Notes: generated from the letters alone by a model not told the origin. 56,679 nt of DNA from an uncultured Oscillospiraceae bacterium (GCA_944386845.1 CALXCP010000137.1:1-56679); one strand, 5' to 3'; shown: positions 16,912 through 26,286, numbered from the stretch's first letter. Numbers and translations: made by a program.

Positions 16912-19900
16912 ATGAAGCTTTGCAAAACAAGGTTTTCCCGGGCCATTTCCCTGGTGCTGACGCTGATCTGCCTGCTGGGCTTACTCCCCACGTCGGCTCT
17001 GGCTGCCGGTCCGGATACCGTCACCATGGAGGACTGCACCTTCAACGGTGTGCAGTACGATTCCCCGGCCCTTGGCAACTGCTACCTCCACTACATGCAG
17101 TTCGACTACAACGGGCAGAGCATCACCGGCTTTTGCGCCGAGCACGGGAAGGCCATGAGCAGGACGCTGGAGGGCCACACCTGGAGCGCGCCGACGCCGG
17201 TCAACAATCCCACGGTGGAGATCCTGCTGGCCTACTATTACAGTCACACCATGGGAGTCTTCACCGACCAGGCCCATGTCCTCGGTGAGGACGAGCTGTG
17301 GGATGAGGACTACACCTGGACCATGAACGCCTGGGTCCAGGCGGTGGTCTGGCGCTGCCTGGAGGACATGGCGTCCGACCCGATCACCGCGAGCGCCGAG
17401 GAGCTGCTGAGTGTCTGTAATGAGCTGGAGCATGCCAACTGCACCGACATCGACGACGAGATGGGCAACGGCATGTCCTTCCGGGAGCGGGCTCAGTATA
17501 TCCTGGATCTGGGCCGGCAGGGCGTCTGGGGGGACTGTGCCGTCTACGAGTACGAGTATACCGGCCCCGGTACCAGCCGGTACCCGGCCCATACGATCCA
17601 GGACATCCTCATCGGAGAACTGACTGTGACCCGGGAACAGTACAGCCTCACCATCCGGAAGGTGGACGCGACCAACTCCAACCAGGGCCTGTCCGGCGCC
17701 CGGTTTTTGGTCCAGTCGGTCAACGGCTCCTACTCCAAAGAGGTGGTGACCGGGAGCGACGGGACCGTCACGCTCTCCCCCATGGAGGCGAATACCTATT
17801 CCATCGTGGAACAGTCGGCTCCGGAGGGGTACCGCATCGACAGCACGGTACCTCAGTATGTGACACTCCCCAACGGGAACGGCGCCACCGCCACAGTGAC
17901 CTTTGCAGACACCCCGATCGTCACCGGCGCAGGCAGCATCCGAAAGGTGGACGCGGACGACCCCACCAGGGGGCTGGCCGGCGCGGTCATCAAGATCGAG
18001 GGCGTGGACAATAGCTTCACCGGCACGTACACCACCGGCGCAGGCGGCTACCTGGAGAACGTCCCCTGGAATGCCATGCCGGTGGGAACATTCACGGCGA
18101 CGGAGATCACCCCGCCAAACGGGTACTCGCTCAGCGACGATCCCGACAAAGTGAAGCAGGAGTTTTACTGGGACGGACAGCATGATGTCAATCTGGTATT
18201 TGAAAACGACGCCAGAGTCAAGATCGAACTGCGGAAAGTGGATGAATCCGGAGAGCCCATCGCGGGTGCCGTATTCAATGTGGTCAAAGACGGCCAGGTG
18301 ATCGCCACGGAAGCCACCGATGCGGACGGCAGCATCATTATCCCCAACGTTACTGAGGGCCTGTTCGCCTTCGTGGAAACTCATGTGCCGTCCCCCTTCG
18401 CACTCCTTGAGGAACCGGTGATCATCCACGTGGATCAGGCGGACGTTGATGGCGGCGGTACCATGACCGTCACCGCCGTGGATCCGACGCTGCCGAAGCT
18501 CACCATCCTCAAAACAGATGCCGACGACCCCACCGTCGTGATCCCCGGAACAGTCTTCCTGGTCGAGGGGATCGACAGCGATCACACAGACGAATGGACC
18601 ACCGGCGCGGACGGGGCTGTGTCAAAGCATGTGGCACCCGGAAGCTATCGGATCTCGGAAAAGTCGGTTCCGGCCCCTTACTATATCTCGACGGCAGAGG
18701 CGGAGCAGGTCAGAACGGTCAGCCTGAACGTGGGCGAGGAGAAAACCATCAGCTTTGCAAACCACAGGCGTCCCGCCATTGAGATCGTGAAAGAAAACTC
18801 CGTCACTCATGACCCCATCGAAAATGTAAAGATGCAGGTCTGGTATTCCCCCGGCTCCACCGACGAGTACAGCGACCTGGGGACCTACTTCACCGACGAG
18901 GCGGGCCGCATCGTCCTCTCCGAACCTGACATCTCTCTCCGGGACGGCTGGTACCGGGTCCGGGAGCTGGAACCGGCGCCCGGATTCTCCCTGCCGGACG
19001 AAGATACGCAGGAAGCATACATCTCCGCGGGGGACAGCCATACCTTCCGTTTTGAGGATCATCCGCTCTCCGCCATCTGTGTCTGGAAGTATGACAGCGA
19101 GACTGGCGCCGCCATCGAGGGAGCGGTGTTCCAGGTCCGCTATCTGAGCGGCAGCACCAGCGGCACCGGGGGCACGGTCATCGGCACCTATCACACCTCG
19201 CCAAACGGATCCTTCACCGTCACAGGCTGTGAGGCCGGCGCCTATATCATCGAGGAGCTCTCCAGCGACAGCGCCCATGTGATCGACACGCCACCCCAAA
19301 CCGTCTATCTCTCCGGAGAGGAGCAGGAAGTGGTCCAGGTCTATTTTGGAAACAGTCCCAAGGGCAGCCTTCTGGTGACGAAGATCTCGGACGACGAGAA
19401 GAAGGAGCCTCTTTCCGGCGTGGAATTCCTGGTCACCACCAGCGACGGAACTTTGGTGGGGAACGCCAACGGAAAGTTCAGAACGGACAGCACGGGCAGT
19501 TTCCTGGTGGAGGGGATCGACCCCGGCACCACCCTGGTGGTGCGGGAGACCCGTGCAAAAGACGGCTATCTGTTGGATGACACGCCACAGACCGCTGTGA
19601 TCCGGGTGGGGCAGACAGTGAAACTGGAGTTCCGCAATCAGCCTTTAGGAGAACTGATCGTCCATAAACTCTCCAGTACGGATAAAAAGCCTTTGGAGGG
19701 GGTACAGTTCAAGATCACCTGTGCTGACGGCAGCTACCTGTCCGATGAAAACGGGAAGTTGTCCTCCAACGGGATGTATCGGACCAATTCCGAGGGCCAG
19801 ATCGTTCTCAGCAATGTCACCGGCCCCCTGGTAGTGACGGAGGTACAGAGCATCCCTGGCTACACCATTGACCCTGACACCCGGTCTCAGACGGTGGAGG

Positions 19901-21324
19901 TCCAGCCGGGTGAGACTCAGCAGCTTTGGTTTTACAACGACCCCGTGGGCGGCGTGGAGATCATCAAGGTCAACGAGGTGGATCGGACGGAGCGCATCCC
20001 CAACACCACCTTCGAGATCCGGAAAGTGGACGATGAGCTCATCGACACTGTGACTACCGGCGAGGATGGCCGGGTCTTCGCAGCCCTGGAGGATGGTGCT
20101 TACTATGCCGTGGAGATCGAGGCGGCAGAGGGCTTTCAGGTAGATCCCACGCCCCACTACTTCGAGGTGGAGGGCGGAAAGACCGTCTCGCTGACGGTGA
20201 CCAACAGGGCGTTCAGCGGCATTCTGATCCACAAAATCGATGCCAATACCCGGGAGGGCATCTACGGCGTGACCTTCCTCCTCTACGATGCCAGCAAAAA
20301 TCCCATCGGCCAGTACACTTCGGATGACCGGGGCTATGTCTACATTGACGATCTCCCCAGTTCCGGGAGGTACTACCTGCGGGAGCTGGAGAATGAGGGC
20401 TACATTGTGGACGAGCAGCTCAAGACCGTCTACGTCACCAGCGGCACCACCACAGAGATCGTATGGGAGAACACCGCTATCACCGGCCAGATCCAGGTGA
20501 TCAAGACCAGCGCCGACTACAACTCCATGAACGGCTGGCCCGCCGGCACACCCATCCCCAACACCGAGTTCGAGATCTATAACGCCCGGACAGGCCGCCT
20601 GGTGGACACCATCAAGACAGACAAGAACGGTGTGGCCGTCTCCAAGCCCCTGCCCTTGGCCCGTTACAAGATCGTGGAGTCCAAGGCGGCAGACTTCTAT
20701 GGCCTGGATCAGACACCTATCGAGGTGGAGATCGAGTACGCCGGCCAGATCGTCAAGGCGGCCATGACTAACAAGAGCCTCTACACCAACGTCTCCATCA
20801 AGAAGACAGGCTATGTGGAGGTCATGCCCGGCCAGCAGATCCGTTACGATCTCAGCGGCATCGGCAACAACTCCACCACCAGCCTCACCTCCTTCTACTG
20901 GAGGGACACTCTGCCCACCCAGGCGGTGCGGCTGGACAAGATCGTCACCGGCACCTACAACGTACCGGGCAATTATAAGGTGGTCTACAAGACCAACCTG
21001 GACCCCAACTACCAGACCATGTATGACAACCTGAGCACCCAGCAGAACTATGTGTTGGATGCCTCTCCCGCCGCCCTGGGGCTGGCCTCCAATGAGGTCA
21101 TCACCGAGTTCATGGTGGTGTTCGGCGTGGTTCCCGCCAACTTCCGGCAGGTGGAGGCCCCGCAGATCTATTGCAACGTGGTCTCCTGGCTCACAGGAGG
21201 AATGGAGTTCGTCAACCAGGCGGACACAGGCGGCATCTATGACGGCCAGTGGATCATGGCCGCCTCCCGCTGGGTGACCAGGGTCTACACGCCCGCTGAG
21301 CCCCTGCCCCGCACCGGCTATTGA
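16912..21324 (+). CDS. thioester / Cna_B-repeat surface adhesin ending in LPRTGY
   Basis: The 1470-residue protein starts at ATG 16912 after AAAGGAG. It has a signal peptide (to about residue 32), then a thioester domain in which C75 (GFCAEHG) and Q143 (VQAVVW) are placed to form the internal bond used for covalent attachment. Eleven Cna_B/SpaA-like repeats follow, each opening with a K-V-D type segment and holding a E-x-x-A-P-x-G-Y type motif, as for isopeptide-forming pilin domains. A final domain (residues 1290-1460) differs. The chain ends at EPLPRTGY, a sortase motif without the usual hydrophobic helix and basic tail. The adjacent sortase is its likely partner. Role: contact with other cells during conjugation, inferred. 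Confidence 0.88.
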   Translation: MKLCKTRFSRAISLVLTLICLLGLLPTSALAAGPDTVTMEDCTFNGVQYDSPALGNCYLHYMQFDYNGQSITGFCAEHGKAMSRTLEGHTWSAPTPVNNPTVEILLAYYYSHTMGVFTDQAHVLGEDELWDEDYTWTMNAWVQAVVWRCLEDMASDPITASAEELLSVCNELEHANCTDIDDEMGNGMSFRERAQYILDLGRQGVWGDCAVYEYEYTGPGTSRYPAHTIQDILIGELTVTREQYSLTIRKVDATNSNQGLSGARFLVQSVNGSYSKEVVTGSDGTVTLSPMEANTYSIVEQSAPEGYRIDSTVPQYVTLPNGNGATATVTFADTPIVTGAGSIRKVDADDPTRGLAGAVIKIEGVDNSFTGTYTTGAGGYLENVPWNAMPVGTFTATEITPPNGYSLSDDPDKVKQEFYWDGQHDVNLVFENDARVKIELRKVDESGEPIAGAVFNVVKDGQVIATEATDADGSIIIPNVTEGLFAFVETHVPSPFALLEEPVIIHVDQADVDGGGTMTVTAVDPTLPKLTILKTDADDPTVVIPGTVFLVEGIDSDHTDEWTTGADGAVSKHVAPGSYRISEKSVPAPYYISTAEAEQVRTVSLNVGEEKTISFANHRRPAIEIVKENSVTHDPIENVKMQVWYSPGSTDEYSDLGTYFTDEAGRIVLSEPDISLRDGWYRVRELEPAPGFSLPDEDTQEAYISAGDSHTFRFEDHPLSAICVWKYDSETGAAIEGAVFQVRYLSGSTSGTGGTVIGTYHTSPNGSFTVTGCEAGAYIIEELSSDSAHVIDTPPQTVYLSGEEQEVVQVYFGNSPKGSLLVTKISDDEKKEPLSGVEFLVTTSDGTLVGNANGKFRTDSTGSFLVEGIDPGTTLVVRETRAKDGYLLDDTPQTAVIRVGQTVKLEFRNQPLGELIVHKLSSTDKKPLEGVQFKITCADGSYLSDENGKLSSNGMYRTNSEGQIVLSNVTGPLVVTEVQSIPGYTIDPDTRSQTVEVQPGETQQLWFYNDPVGGVEIIKVNEVDRTERIPNTTFEIRKVDDELIDTVTTGEDGRVFAALEDGAYYAVEIEAAEGFQVDPTPHYFEVEGGKTVSLTVTNRAFSGILIHKIDANTREGIYGVTFLLYDASKNPIGQYTSDDRGYVYIDDLPSSGRYYLRELENEGYIVDEQLKTVYVTSGTTTEIVWENTAITGQIQVIKTSADYNSMNGWPAGTPIPNTEFEIYNARTGRLVDTIKTDKNGVAVSKPLPLARYKIVESKAADFYGLDQTPIEVEIEYAGQIVKAAMTNKSLYTNVSIKKTGYVEVMPGQQIRYDLSGIGNNSTTSLTSFYWRDTLPTQAVRLDKIVTGTYNVPGNYKVVYKTNLDPNYQTMYDNLSTQQNYVLDASPAALGLASNEVITEFMVVFGVVPANFRQVEAPQIYCNVVSWLTGGMEFVNQADTGGIYDGQWIMAASRWVTRVYTPAEPLPRTGY

Positions 21325-21347
21325 TCCGCATCCGCATCACATACACG

Positions 21348-21375
21348 GAGGGCCGTCCCCAGAGGGACGGCCCTC
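21348..21375 (+). terminator. hairpin without T-run
   Basis: GAGGGCCGTCCC (21348-21359) pairs with GGGACGGCCCTC (21364-21375). It resembles the hairpin before the adhesin gene in composition and in lacking a T-run. Confidence 0.55.
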
Positions 21376-21396
21376 GCATCATTTGGAGGTGTCATT

Positions 21397-21753
21397 ATGT
21401 CAGCACGAAAAAAGGTCGCTCGGTTACTGCTCCTCTTCCTGATGGCCGTCACCCTGTGCACGGTCCCTGCCCTTGCGGCCGGCGGAGAGGCAGGCGGCGG
21501 GAGCGTGGCGGACGCGGTCGAGCAGACCTGGAGCGACGCGGCCGGTCAGATCAAAACGGTAGTAGACAGCGTGGTCTTTCCCGCCCTGAGCATGATCCTG
21601 GCCATCGCCTTCTTCGCCAAGCTCGCCATGGCGTATTTCGACTATCGCAAGCACGCCCAGTTCGAGTGGACCGGCCTCGTGATCCTGTTCGTCTGCCTGA
21701 TCTTTGTCCTCCTGGCCCCCGGCTACATCTGGGGCATCGTCGGGATCGAGTGA
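21397..21753 (+). CDS. VirB2/TrbC-like small membrane protein (DUF3852-type)
   Basis: The 118-residue product has a signal peptide (LLLLFLMAVTLCTVPALA) and two hydrophobic helices at about residues 60-80 and 93-113, joined by a short basic loop (YFDYRKHAQFEW). This is the layout of VirB2/TrbC pilin-like proteins and of DUF3852 in clostridial ICEs. It would form part of the channel or surface of the mating apparatus. ATG 21397 follows TGGAGG. The next conjugation gene (22948) is separated from it by an antisense HNH-type gene. Confidence 0.7.
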   Translation: MSARKKVARLLLLFLMAVTLCTVPALAAGGEAGGGSVADAVEQTWSDAAGQIKTVVDSVVFPALSMILAIAFFAKLAMAYFDYRKHAQFEWTGLVILFVCLIFVLLAPGYIWGIVGIE

Positions 21754-21757
21754 AAGA

Positions 21758-22891
21758 TCAGTCCGGCTCTTCATGGCCACAGATGCGCAGCACGCAGTCG
21801 GTCATGGTATATTCCGCTGCATTTTCCCAATCACAGAGATAAAAATCTGGACCAAACCGCGGCACATCTCTGGCCAGACGGACCACCATAGGGTCGTTCA
21901 GCCCGTACAGGGACACGATGCCATACAGGTCTCCGTTCCAGCCACTGATACACACCGCATGGCACTGCCTTCCCAGCGTGAGCCGGTCCGGAAATCGCCA
22001 CAGAACTGGCGAGACTGGCTGAGGGCCCTCTATGCCCCAGACAAAAGATTCGATATCTGTACCGTCCATAATGGCGGCTCGGATCGGGTCAAAGGCGGCG
22101 GCGAGGACGAATTCCTGCCCAGCCAGTTTGGCCAGACAGTTCAGAGCGATCTTGGCATAGACCCGAAGGCAGTCTGAGAGGCTCACGCTGAACGAGATGC
22201 AGGCTTCCACGTGGCTGCTCTGATCTTGGAATCCCCCAAAGCCGTGGCAGACGGCTTCGGTGCCCCGCTCCGTGAGCTTGTCCACCATGCGCCGGACCGT
22301 CGGATCAGCCAGCTCCGGGTCTTCATCTCTGTTGAGGCCAAGGAACCATTTTTTGTCCTTCCGCCCCAGAAGATAGGTCTGCGGCGGGACTTCCGGAGAT
22401 CTGATGCAGACAGGGCGGCCATCATATTTGCACAGATCCTCCCAGAATGCGAGGAGCAGGGCATTGGTCGTCTGCTCCGCGCTGGGTGAGAGGATGATCC
22501 GGACCTTTGATGTGTGGGTGTGTCCCGCCGCCGCCAAGTCGGAAAAGACGATTTGGTCCAGGGGAAAGGGCTGGCCGCCGCGGATGTATCCCAGGGACAG
22601 TTCCCGCTTCCCTTCCAGGCTGGTCAGAACACCGATACGGTCCCGATTGGTGTGTTTCTTCCTTCCCATGGGGGGCAGGAACATCCGCTGGATCGCCACC
22701 TGAGGATGCTCCCTGCCAAATGTCAGCTCCAGGCGGGACAGCGCGTTGTTTGCCTCATCGGAGACCCAGCCTCTCGGCAGGCAATGGACTCCGCCGATGC
22801 ATTCTGGAAAGATGTGCTCAGAAGACGAAAAATGTGCGGTGGTGCTGTCCGCGCCAGTATAGATACACCGTTCCAAAGGCCATCCCCCCAT
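21758..22891 (-). CDS. HNH-endonuclease-like protein, antisense cargo gene
   Basis: This 377-residue minus-strand protein opens with a HNH-type segment: CIYTGADSTT, SSEHIFPECIGG, then a conserved WVSDEANN. The histidine of SEHIFP is the probable catalytic base; the first C-x-x-C-like pair has only one cysteine. The remaining 300 residues contain no recognised domain. It lies between two mating-channel genes, in antisense, leaving only 4 nt to the stop of the VirB2-like gene. That arrangement suggests insertion into the conjugation operon after its assembly. It could act in defence against competing DNA. Nuclease activity is inferred from the N-terminal motif. Confidence 0.65.
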   Translation of the reverse strand: MGGWPLERCIYTGADSTTAHFSSSEHIFPECIGGVHCLPRGWVSDEANNALSRLELTFGREHPQVAIQRMFLPPMGRKKHTNRDRIGVLTSLEGKRELSLGYIRGGQPFPLDQIVFSDLAAAGHTHTSKVRIILSPSAEQTTNALLLAFWEDLCKYDGRPVCIRSPEVPPQTYLLGRKDKKWFLGLNRDEDPELADPTVRRMVDKLTERGTEAVCHGFGGFQDQSSHVEACISFSVSLSDCLRVYAKIALNCLAKLAGQEFVLAAAFDPIRAAIMDGTDIESFVWGIEGPQPVSPVLWRFPDRLTLGRQCHAVCISGWNGDLYGIVSLYGLNDPMVVRLARDVPRFGPDFYLCDWENAAEYTMTDCVLRICGHEEPD

Positions 22892-22947
22892 TAAAAGATA
22901 TTATAACATATTTCCGCAACATTTTCGAGAACAGGAGGCGGATCACT

Positions 22948-23850
22948 TTGTTTATCTGGGACTTTGTCGCGTCCACCGTCATGAACGATATCATCGACTG
23001 GTTCTATGGCCAGATCATCGGCTTTCTGGGCAATTTCTTTGCCGAAATGGGAGACATGGGCACAGAACTGTTCGACCTGGAGTGGGTGCAGGCCGTCGTC
23101 CTCTTCTTCTCCCAATTAGGCTGGTCGCTGTTCGGCATCAGCCTGGTGGTTTGCATCTTTGAGTGCGGGATCGAATACTCCACCGGCCGCGCCAACATAC
23201 AGCAAATGGCCGTCAACGCCATCAGAGGATTTTTGTCCGTCAGCCTGTTCTCCACTGTCCCTGTGCGGCTCTACGCTCTGTCGGTCTCTCTGCAGGGAGC
23301 TTTTGCGGCCGGCCTGACCGGTTCCGGAAGCAGCATCGGGAGCATCGGTGAGGGGATCGTCAGCGACCTGAACAGCGTGGAGAGCATCTCGGAGTCGGCT
23401 GGCTCCGACCTGAGTCTTGGCCTGGGGATCATCACCAGCCCAATCATGGTCCTTTTCTGCGTCATCCTTATGGCCTACGCGGTGATCAAGGTGTTTTTCA
23501 GCAATTTGAAACGGGGCGGCATCCTGCTCATCCAGATCGCCGTGGGGAGCCTCTATATGTTCAGCATCCCCAGAGGCTACACGGACGGTTTTGTCCAGTG
23601 GATCAAACAGGTCATCGGCCTGTGCCTCACCGCCTTCCTCCAGTCCACCATCCTGGTGGCAGGACTGATGGTCTTCAAGGACCACGCCCTGCTGGGACTT
23701 GGGCTGATGCTCTCCGCCGGGGAGGTGCCCCGGATCGCGGGAGCTTTTGGTCTGGACACCGCTGCCAGGGCCAACATCATGTCCGCTGTTTACACTGCTC
23801 AGGCCGCGGTCAACACAACACGCGCAGTGGCACGGGCGGTGGTCAAATGA
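22948..23850 (+). CDS. VirB6/TrbL-like conjugation membrane protein
   Basis: I place the start at TTG 22948 because AGGAGG lies 9 nt upstream; the frame stays open further upstream but that part overlaps the antisense gene and looks non-coding. The 300-residue product has five to six membrane helices (for example ILLIQIAVGSLYMF and a segment around MVLFCVILMAYAVIKVFF) and the ICE-typical start FIWDFVASTVMNDIIDWFYG. It is the likely inner-membrane channel subunit of the type IV secretion system. The stop overlaps the methylase ATG (ATGA). Confidence 0.78.
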   Translation: MFIWDFVASTVMNDIIDWFYGQIIGFLGNFFAEMGDMGTELFDLEWVQAVVLFFSQLGWSLFGISLVVCIFECGIEYSTGRANIQQMAVNAIRGFLSVSLFSTVPVRLYALSVSLQGAFAAGLTGSGSSIGSIGEGIVSDLNSVESISESAGSDLSLGLGIITSPIMVLFCVILMAYAVIKVFFSNLKRGGILLIQIAVGSLYMFSIPRGYTDGFVQWIKQVIGLCLTAFLQSTILVAGLMVFKDHALLGLGLMLSAGEVPRIAGAFGLDTAARANIMSAVYTAQAAVNTTRAVARAVVK

Positions 23851-24560
23851 ACCGCTTGACGATGGGAAGCCTGTTTGACGGGATCGGAGGCTTCCCTTTG
23901 GCCGCGGTGCGGACCGGTATCACACCGATTTGGGCCAGTGAGATCGAGCCGTTCCCCAGGGCGGTCACAAAACGCAGGTTTCCCCGCATGGCCCACAAGG
24001 GAGACATCACTGAACTGAACGGGAAATTGCTGTTCCCTGTGGACGTCATTTGCGGGGGCAGCCCGTGCCAGGATCTCTCGGTCGCCGGAGCGAGAGCCGG
24101 ATTAGCCGGCGCCCGCTCCGGCCTTTTTATGGAGCAGGTTCGTATCATCAAAGAGATGCGAACGGCGGAGCGGGAGCGGGGCCGTACCGGAGCCGGCATC
24201 CGCCCCCGCTTTATGGCGTGGGAGAATGTGCCTGGCGCGTTCAGCAGCGGTGCTCAAAAGGGGGAGGATTTCCGCATCGTGCTGGAGGAGATCCTGCGCA
24301 TCCACCATGGCGGCGCAGTGGTCCCCCGTTCCTTCCCTTATTCCTGGCATGACGCGGGAGTGATAGAACCGGAGAGCGGCTTTTCCCTGGCCTGGCGTTG
24401 CCTGGATGCCCAATACTGGGGCGTCCCCCAGCGGAGGAAGCGGATCTTCCTGATCGCTGATTTTGCCGGGGACACCGCCCCCAAGTTTCTGTTCGATGTA
24501 CTGGATGAACTGTTTCCGGACGGACCGGATGGATCAGAGGGAGGGATCATTTTAATATGA
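23847..24560 (+). CDS. DNA cytosine-5 methyltransferase, N-terminal part (motifs I-VIII)
   Basis: The 237-residue product carries the first two thirds of a C5 methyltransferase: motif I GSLFDGIGGFPLAA for SAM, motif IV with catalytic cysteine GGSPCQDLS, motif VI ENVPGAFS and motif VIII QRRKRIFLIAD. It lacks the target-recognition domain and motifs IX-X, which are encoded in the next gene, in a different frame with a 4-nt ATGA overlap. The cut lies between motif VIII and the recognition domain, as in the naturally split M.AquI enzyme. Two subunits could reassemble; a frameshift in a once single gene is the alternative. All motifs in this half look intact. Confidence 0.85.
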   Translation: MNRLTMGSLFDGIGGFPLAAVRTGITPIWASEIEPFPRAVTKRRFPRMAHKGDITELNGKLLFPVDVICGGSPCQDLSVAGARAGLAGARSGLFMEQVRIIKEMRTAERERGRTGAGIRPRFMAWENVPGAFSSGAQKGEDFRIVLEEILRIHHGGAVVPRSFPYSWHDAGVIEPESGFSLAWRCLDAQYWGVPQRRKRIFLIADFAGDTAPKFLFDVLDELFPDGPDGSEGGIILI

Positions 24561-25741
24561 GCTATCATCATGAGTCAGACGGCCAGCTGACCCTGCTGGG
24601 GCTGGGTGGTCTGGAAAAGGCGGCGGCCCCGCCGAGGCAGAAAGCACCGGCAAGATCGGTGCCTGAACTGGTCGCCATCCCGTATCTGTACTTAGATCTT
24701 TCTCCCGGCCATGTGGATCTGTTTGGAAACCACTACTGGGAGCTTCGGTCGCCCTACCGGGAGGGAAAGCCGCCCCTCAACACCGGACCCGCACCTCGGG
24801 AGCCGATCCACAGTTCCTTGTCTGAGATCCTGGAATCTGATCCTGACACGAGATATTATCTGTCCGGAAAAGCCTGCAGGGGTATCCTGCGGCGTGCGGA
24901 TGAACGGGGCAAAGAGCTGCCACAGCAGCTCAAGGTGGCACTGATGGCACAAGCGGGCCTGGGGATGCCAACCCAGGCATTCCGGGAGATGAAAGCCTAT
25001 CACATCAACCAGCGGGACGAGGGCATCGACCTTGGCGGCGTGTCCGGGGCGCTGATGGCCACCAGCAACATGCAGATGCAGACCTTTATCACCGCAGCCT
25101 TCTGCGCCGGCGCCGCGCCGTCTGCGGGAGGGATCGGGTATCAGGAGGAGATATCCCCCACATTGAAAGCCTCGGAGAGTGGGATTGCTCAGGTGCCCTC
25201 CGTCCTCTGCCTCAACGACCAGGGCGGCGGCGTCATGGACTGTTCAGAAAATGTAACAGGCGCCCTTCGAGCGCAAGAACACGGGCATCAGCCCCTCGTC
25301 TACGAAAATCACGGCATCGACGCCCGATACACCGGCCCGCATCCCGTGGCTCCCACATTGTCCGCCCGTGCCGGCACCGGCGGCAACAATCTGCCCCTGG
25401 TAGAACAGGAAGCACTGACCGACACAAATCACCACGCGGTCTTTTCTCGGCAGAGGGTAGATAAATTCGCACCAGGCGATGTGGCCTCTACAGAGAGCGC
25501 ACGTCAGCATAAGGACGCCACTGACCTGATTTATCAGGCCGCGGGGACAGGACCGCCTCAGCTGATCCGCCGCCTCACCCCGCTGGAGTGTGAACGGCTC
25601 CAAGGGTTCCCGGACGGCTGGACGGATATTCCCGGTGCCTCCGACTCCGCCCGATACAAGGCTCTGGGCAACAGCGTGGCCATCCCCTGTGTGGAGTTTA
25701 TCATGCAGGGCATTGCGGCAGTCCTCCGCTATGACAGGTGA
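24557..25741 (+). CDS. DNA cytosine-5 methyltransferase, C-terminal part (TRD, motifs IX-X)
   Basis: The 394-residue product supplies what the preceding gene lacks: a long variable target-recognition region (with SLSEILESDPDTRYYLSGKA and a QEEISPTLKASESG segment) and motifs IX-X at the end, RRLTPLECERLQGFPDGW and YKALGNSVAIPC. It has no catalytic cysteine motif and cannot act alone. ATG 24557 overlaps the preceding TGA. Together the two chains cover the whole of a phage/ICE-type C5 methylase of about 630 residues. It would protect ICE DNA from restriction. The end overlaps the convergent tag gene by 13 nt. Confidence 0.83.
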   Translation: MSYHHESDGQLTLLGLGGLEKAAAPPRQKAPARSVPELVAIPYLYLDLSPGHVDLFGNHYWELRSPYREGKPPLNTGPAPREPIHSSLSEILESDPDTRYYLSGKACRGILRRADERGKELPQQLKVALMAQAGLGMPTQAFREMKAYHINQRDEGIDLGGVSGALMATSNMQMQTFITAAFCAGAAPSAGGIGYQEEISPTLKASESGIAQVPSVLCLNDQGGGVMDCSENVTGALRAQEHGHQPLVYENHGIDARYTGPHPVAPTLSARAGTGGNNLPLVEQEALTDTNHHAVFSRQRVDKFAPGDVASTESARQHKDATDLIYQAAGTGPPQLIRRLTPLECERLQGFPDGWTDIPGASDSARYKALGNSVAIPCVEFIMQGIAAVLRYDR

Positions 25742-26286
25742 TCGGGGTGGCAGAAACAGGCCAGTTCGTGGTCATTCACTACCCCAACCGCCTGAAGGAA
25801 GGAGTAGATGATGGTCGTGCCCACGAACTTCATGCCCCGCCGTTTCAGATCCTTGGAGATCCGGTCGGACAGGTCTGTACTGGTGTGGAACACATCGTCC
25901 GTGTTCAAAATGACCTCACCGTCTGTGAAGCCCCAGAGGTAGCGGTCAAAGGAGCCAAACTCCTTCTGGATGGCGAGGAACACCTTGGCATTTTGGATGG
26001 CGGCCAGGATCTTGGCCCGGTTGCGGACGATCCCGGCGTCAGCCATCAGCACCTCCAGCTTCTCCGGGCCATAGCCGGCCACAACAGCCGGGTCAAAGTG
26101 GTCAAAGGCGGCCCGGAATGCCTCCCGCTTTTTTAGGATGGTGAGCCAGGAGAGGCCGGCCTGAAAGCCCTCCAGGATCAGCATCTCAAAGAGCCTTTGG
26201 TCATCGTGCTCCGGACGGCCCCACTCCCGGTCATGGTAGGCAAGATAGATCTCTGAATTGGGATCTGCCCAACGGCACCGCACCAT
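25729..26286 (-). CDS. tag: DNA-3-methyladenine glycosylase I
   Basis: Tag removes 3-methyladenine from alkylated DNA, starting base-excision repair. The 185-residue minus-strand product shows family hallmarks: RCRWADPNSEIYLAYHDREW at the N-terminus, then EGFQAGLSWLTILKKREAFR, a conserved helix-hairpin region and the zinc-binding ending CFCHPDHL. The ATG at 26286 follows GGGAGGCGG. Length is typical. It is antisense to the conjugation genes and overlaps the methylase end, so it is a cargo gene that settled at an operon junction. It is complete and likely active. Confidence 0.9.
   Translation of the reverse strand: MVRCRWADPNSEIYLAYHDREWGRPEHDDQRLFEMLILEGFQAGLSWLTILKKREAFRAAFDHFDPAVVAGYGPEKLEVLMADAGIVRNRAKILAAIQNAKVFLAIQKEFGSFDRYLWGFTDGEVILNTDDVFHTSTDLSDRISKDLKRRGMKFVGTTIIYSFLQAVGVVNDHELACFCHPDHLS

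Noticed and set aside
16981-18585. Antisense open frame of 534 codons in the adhesin gene
   Set aside because: Composition is typical of a shadow of a high-GC coding gene. The plus-strand protein has clear domains.
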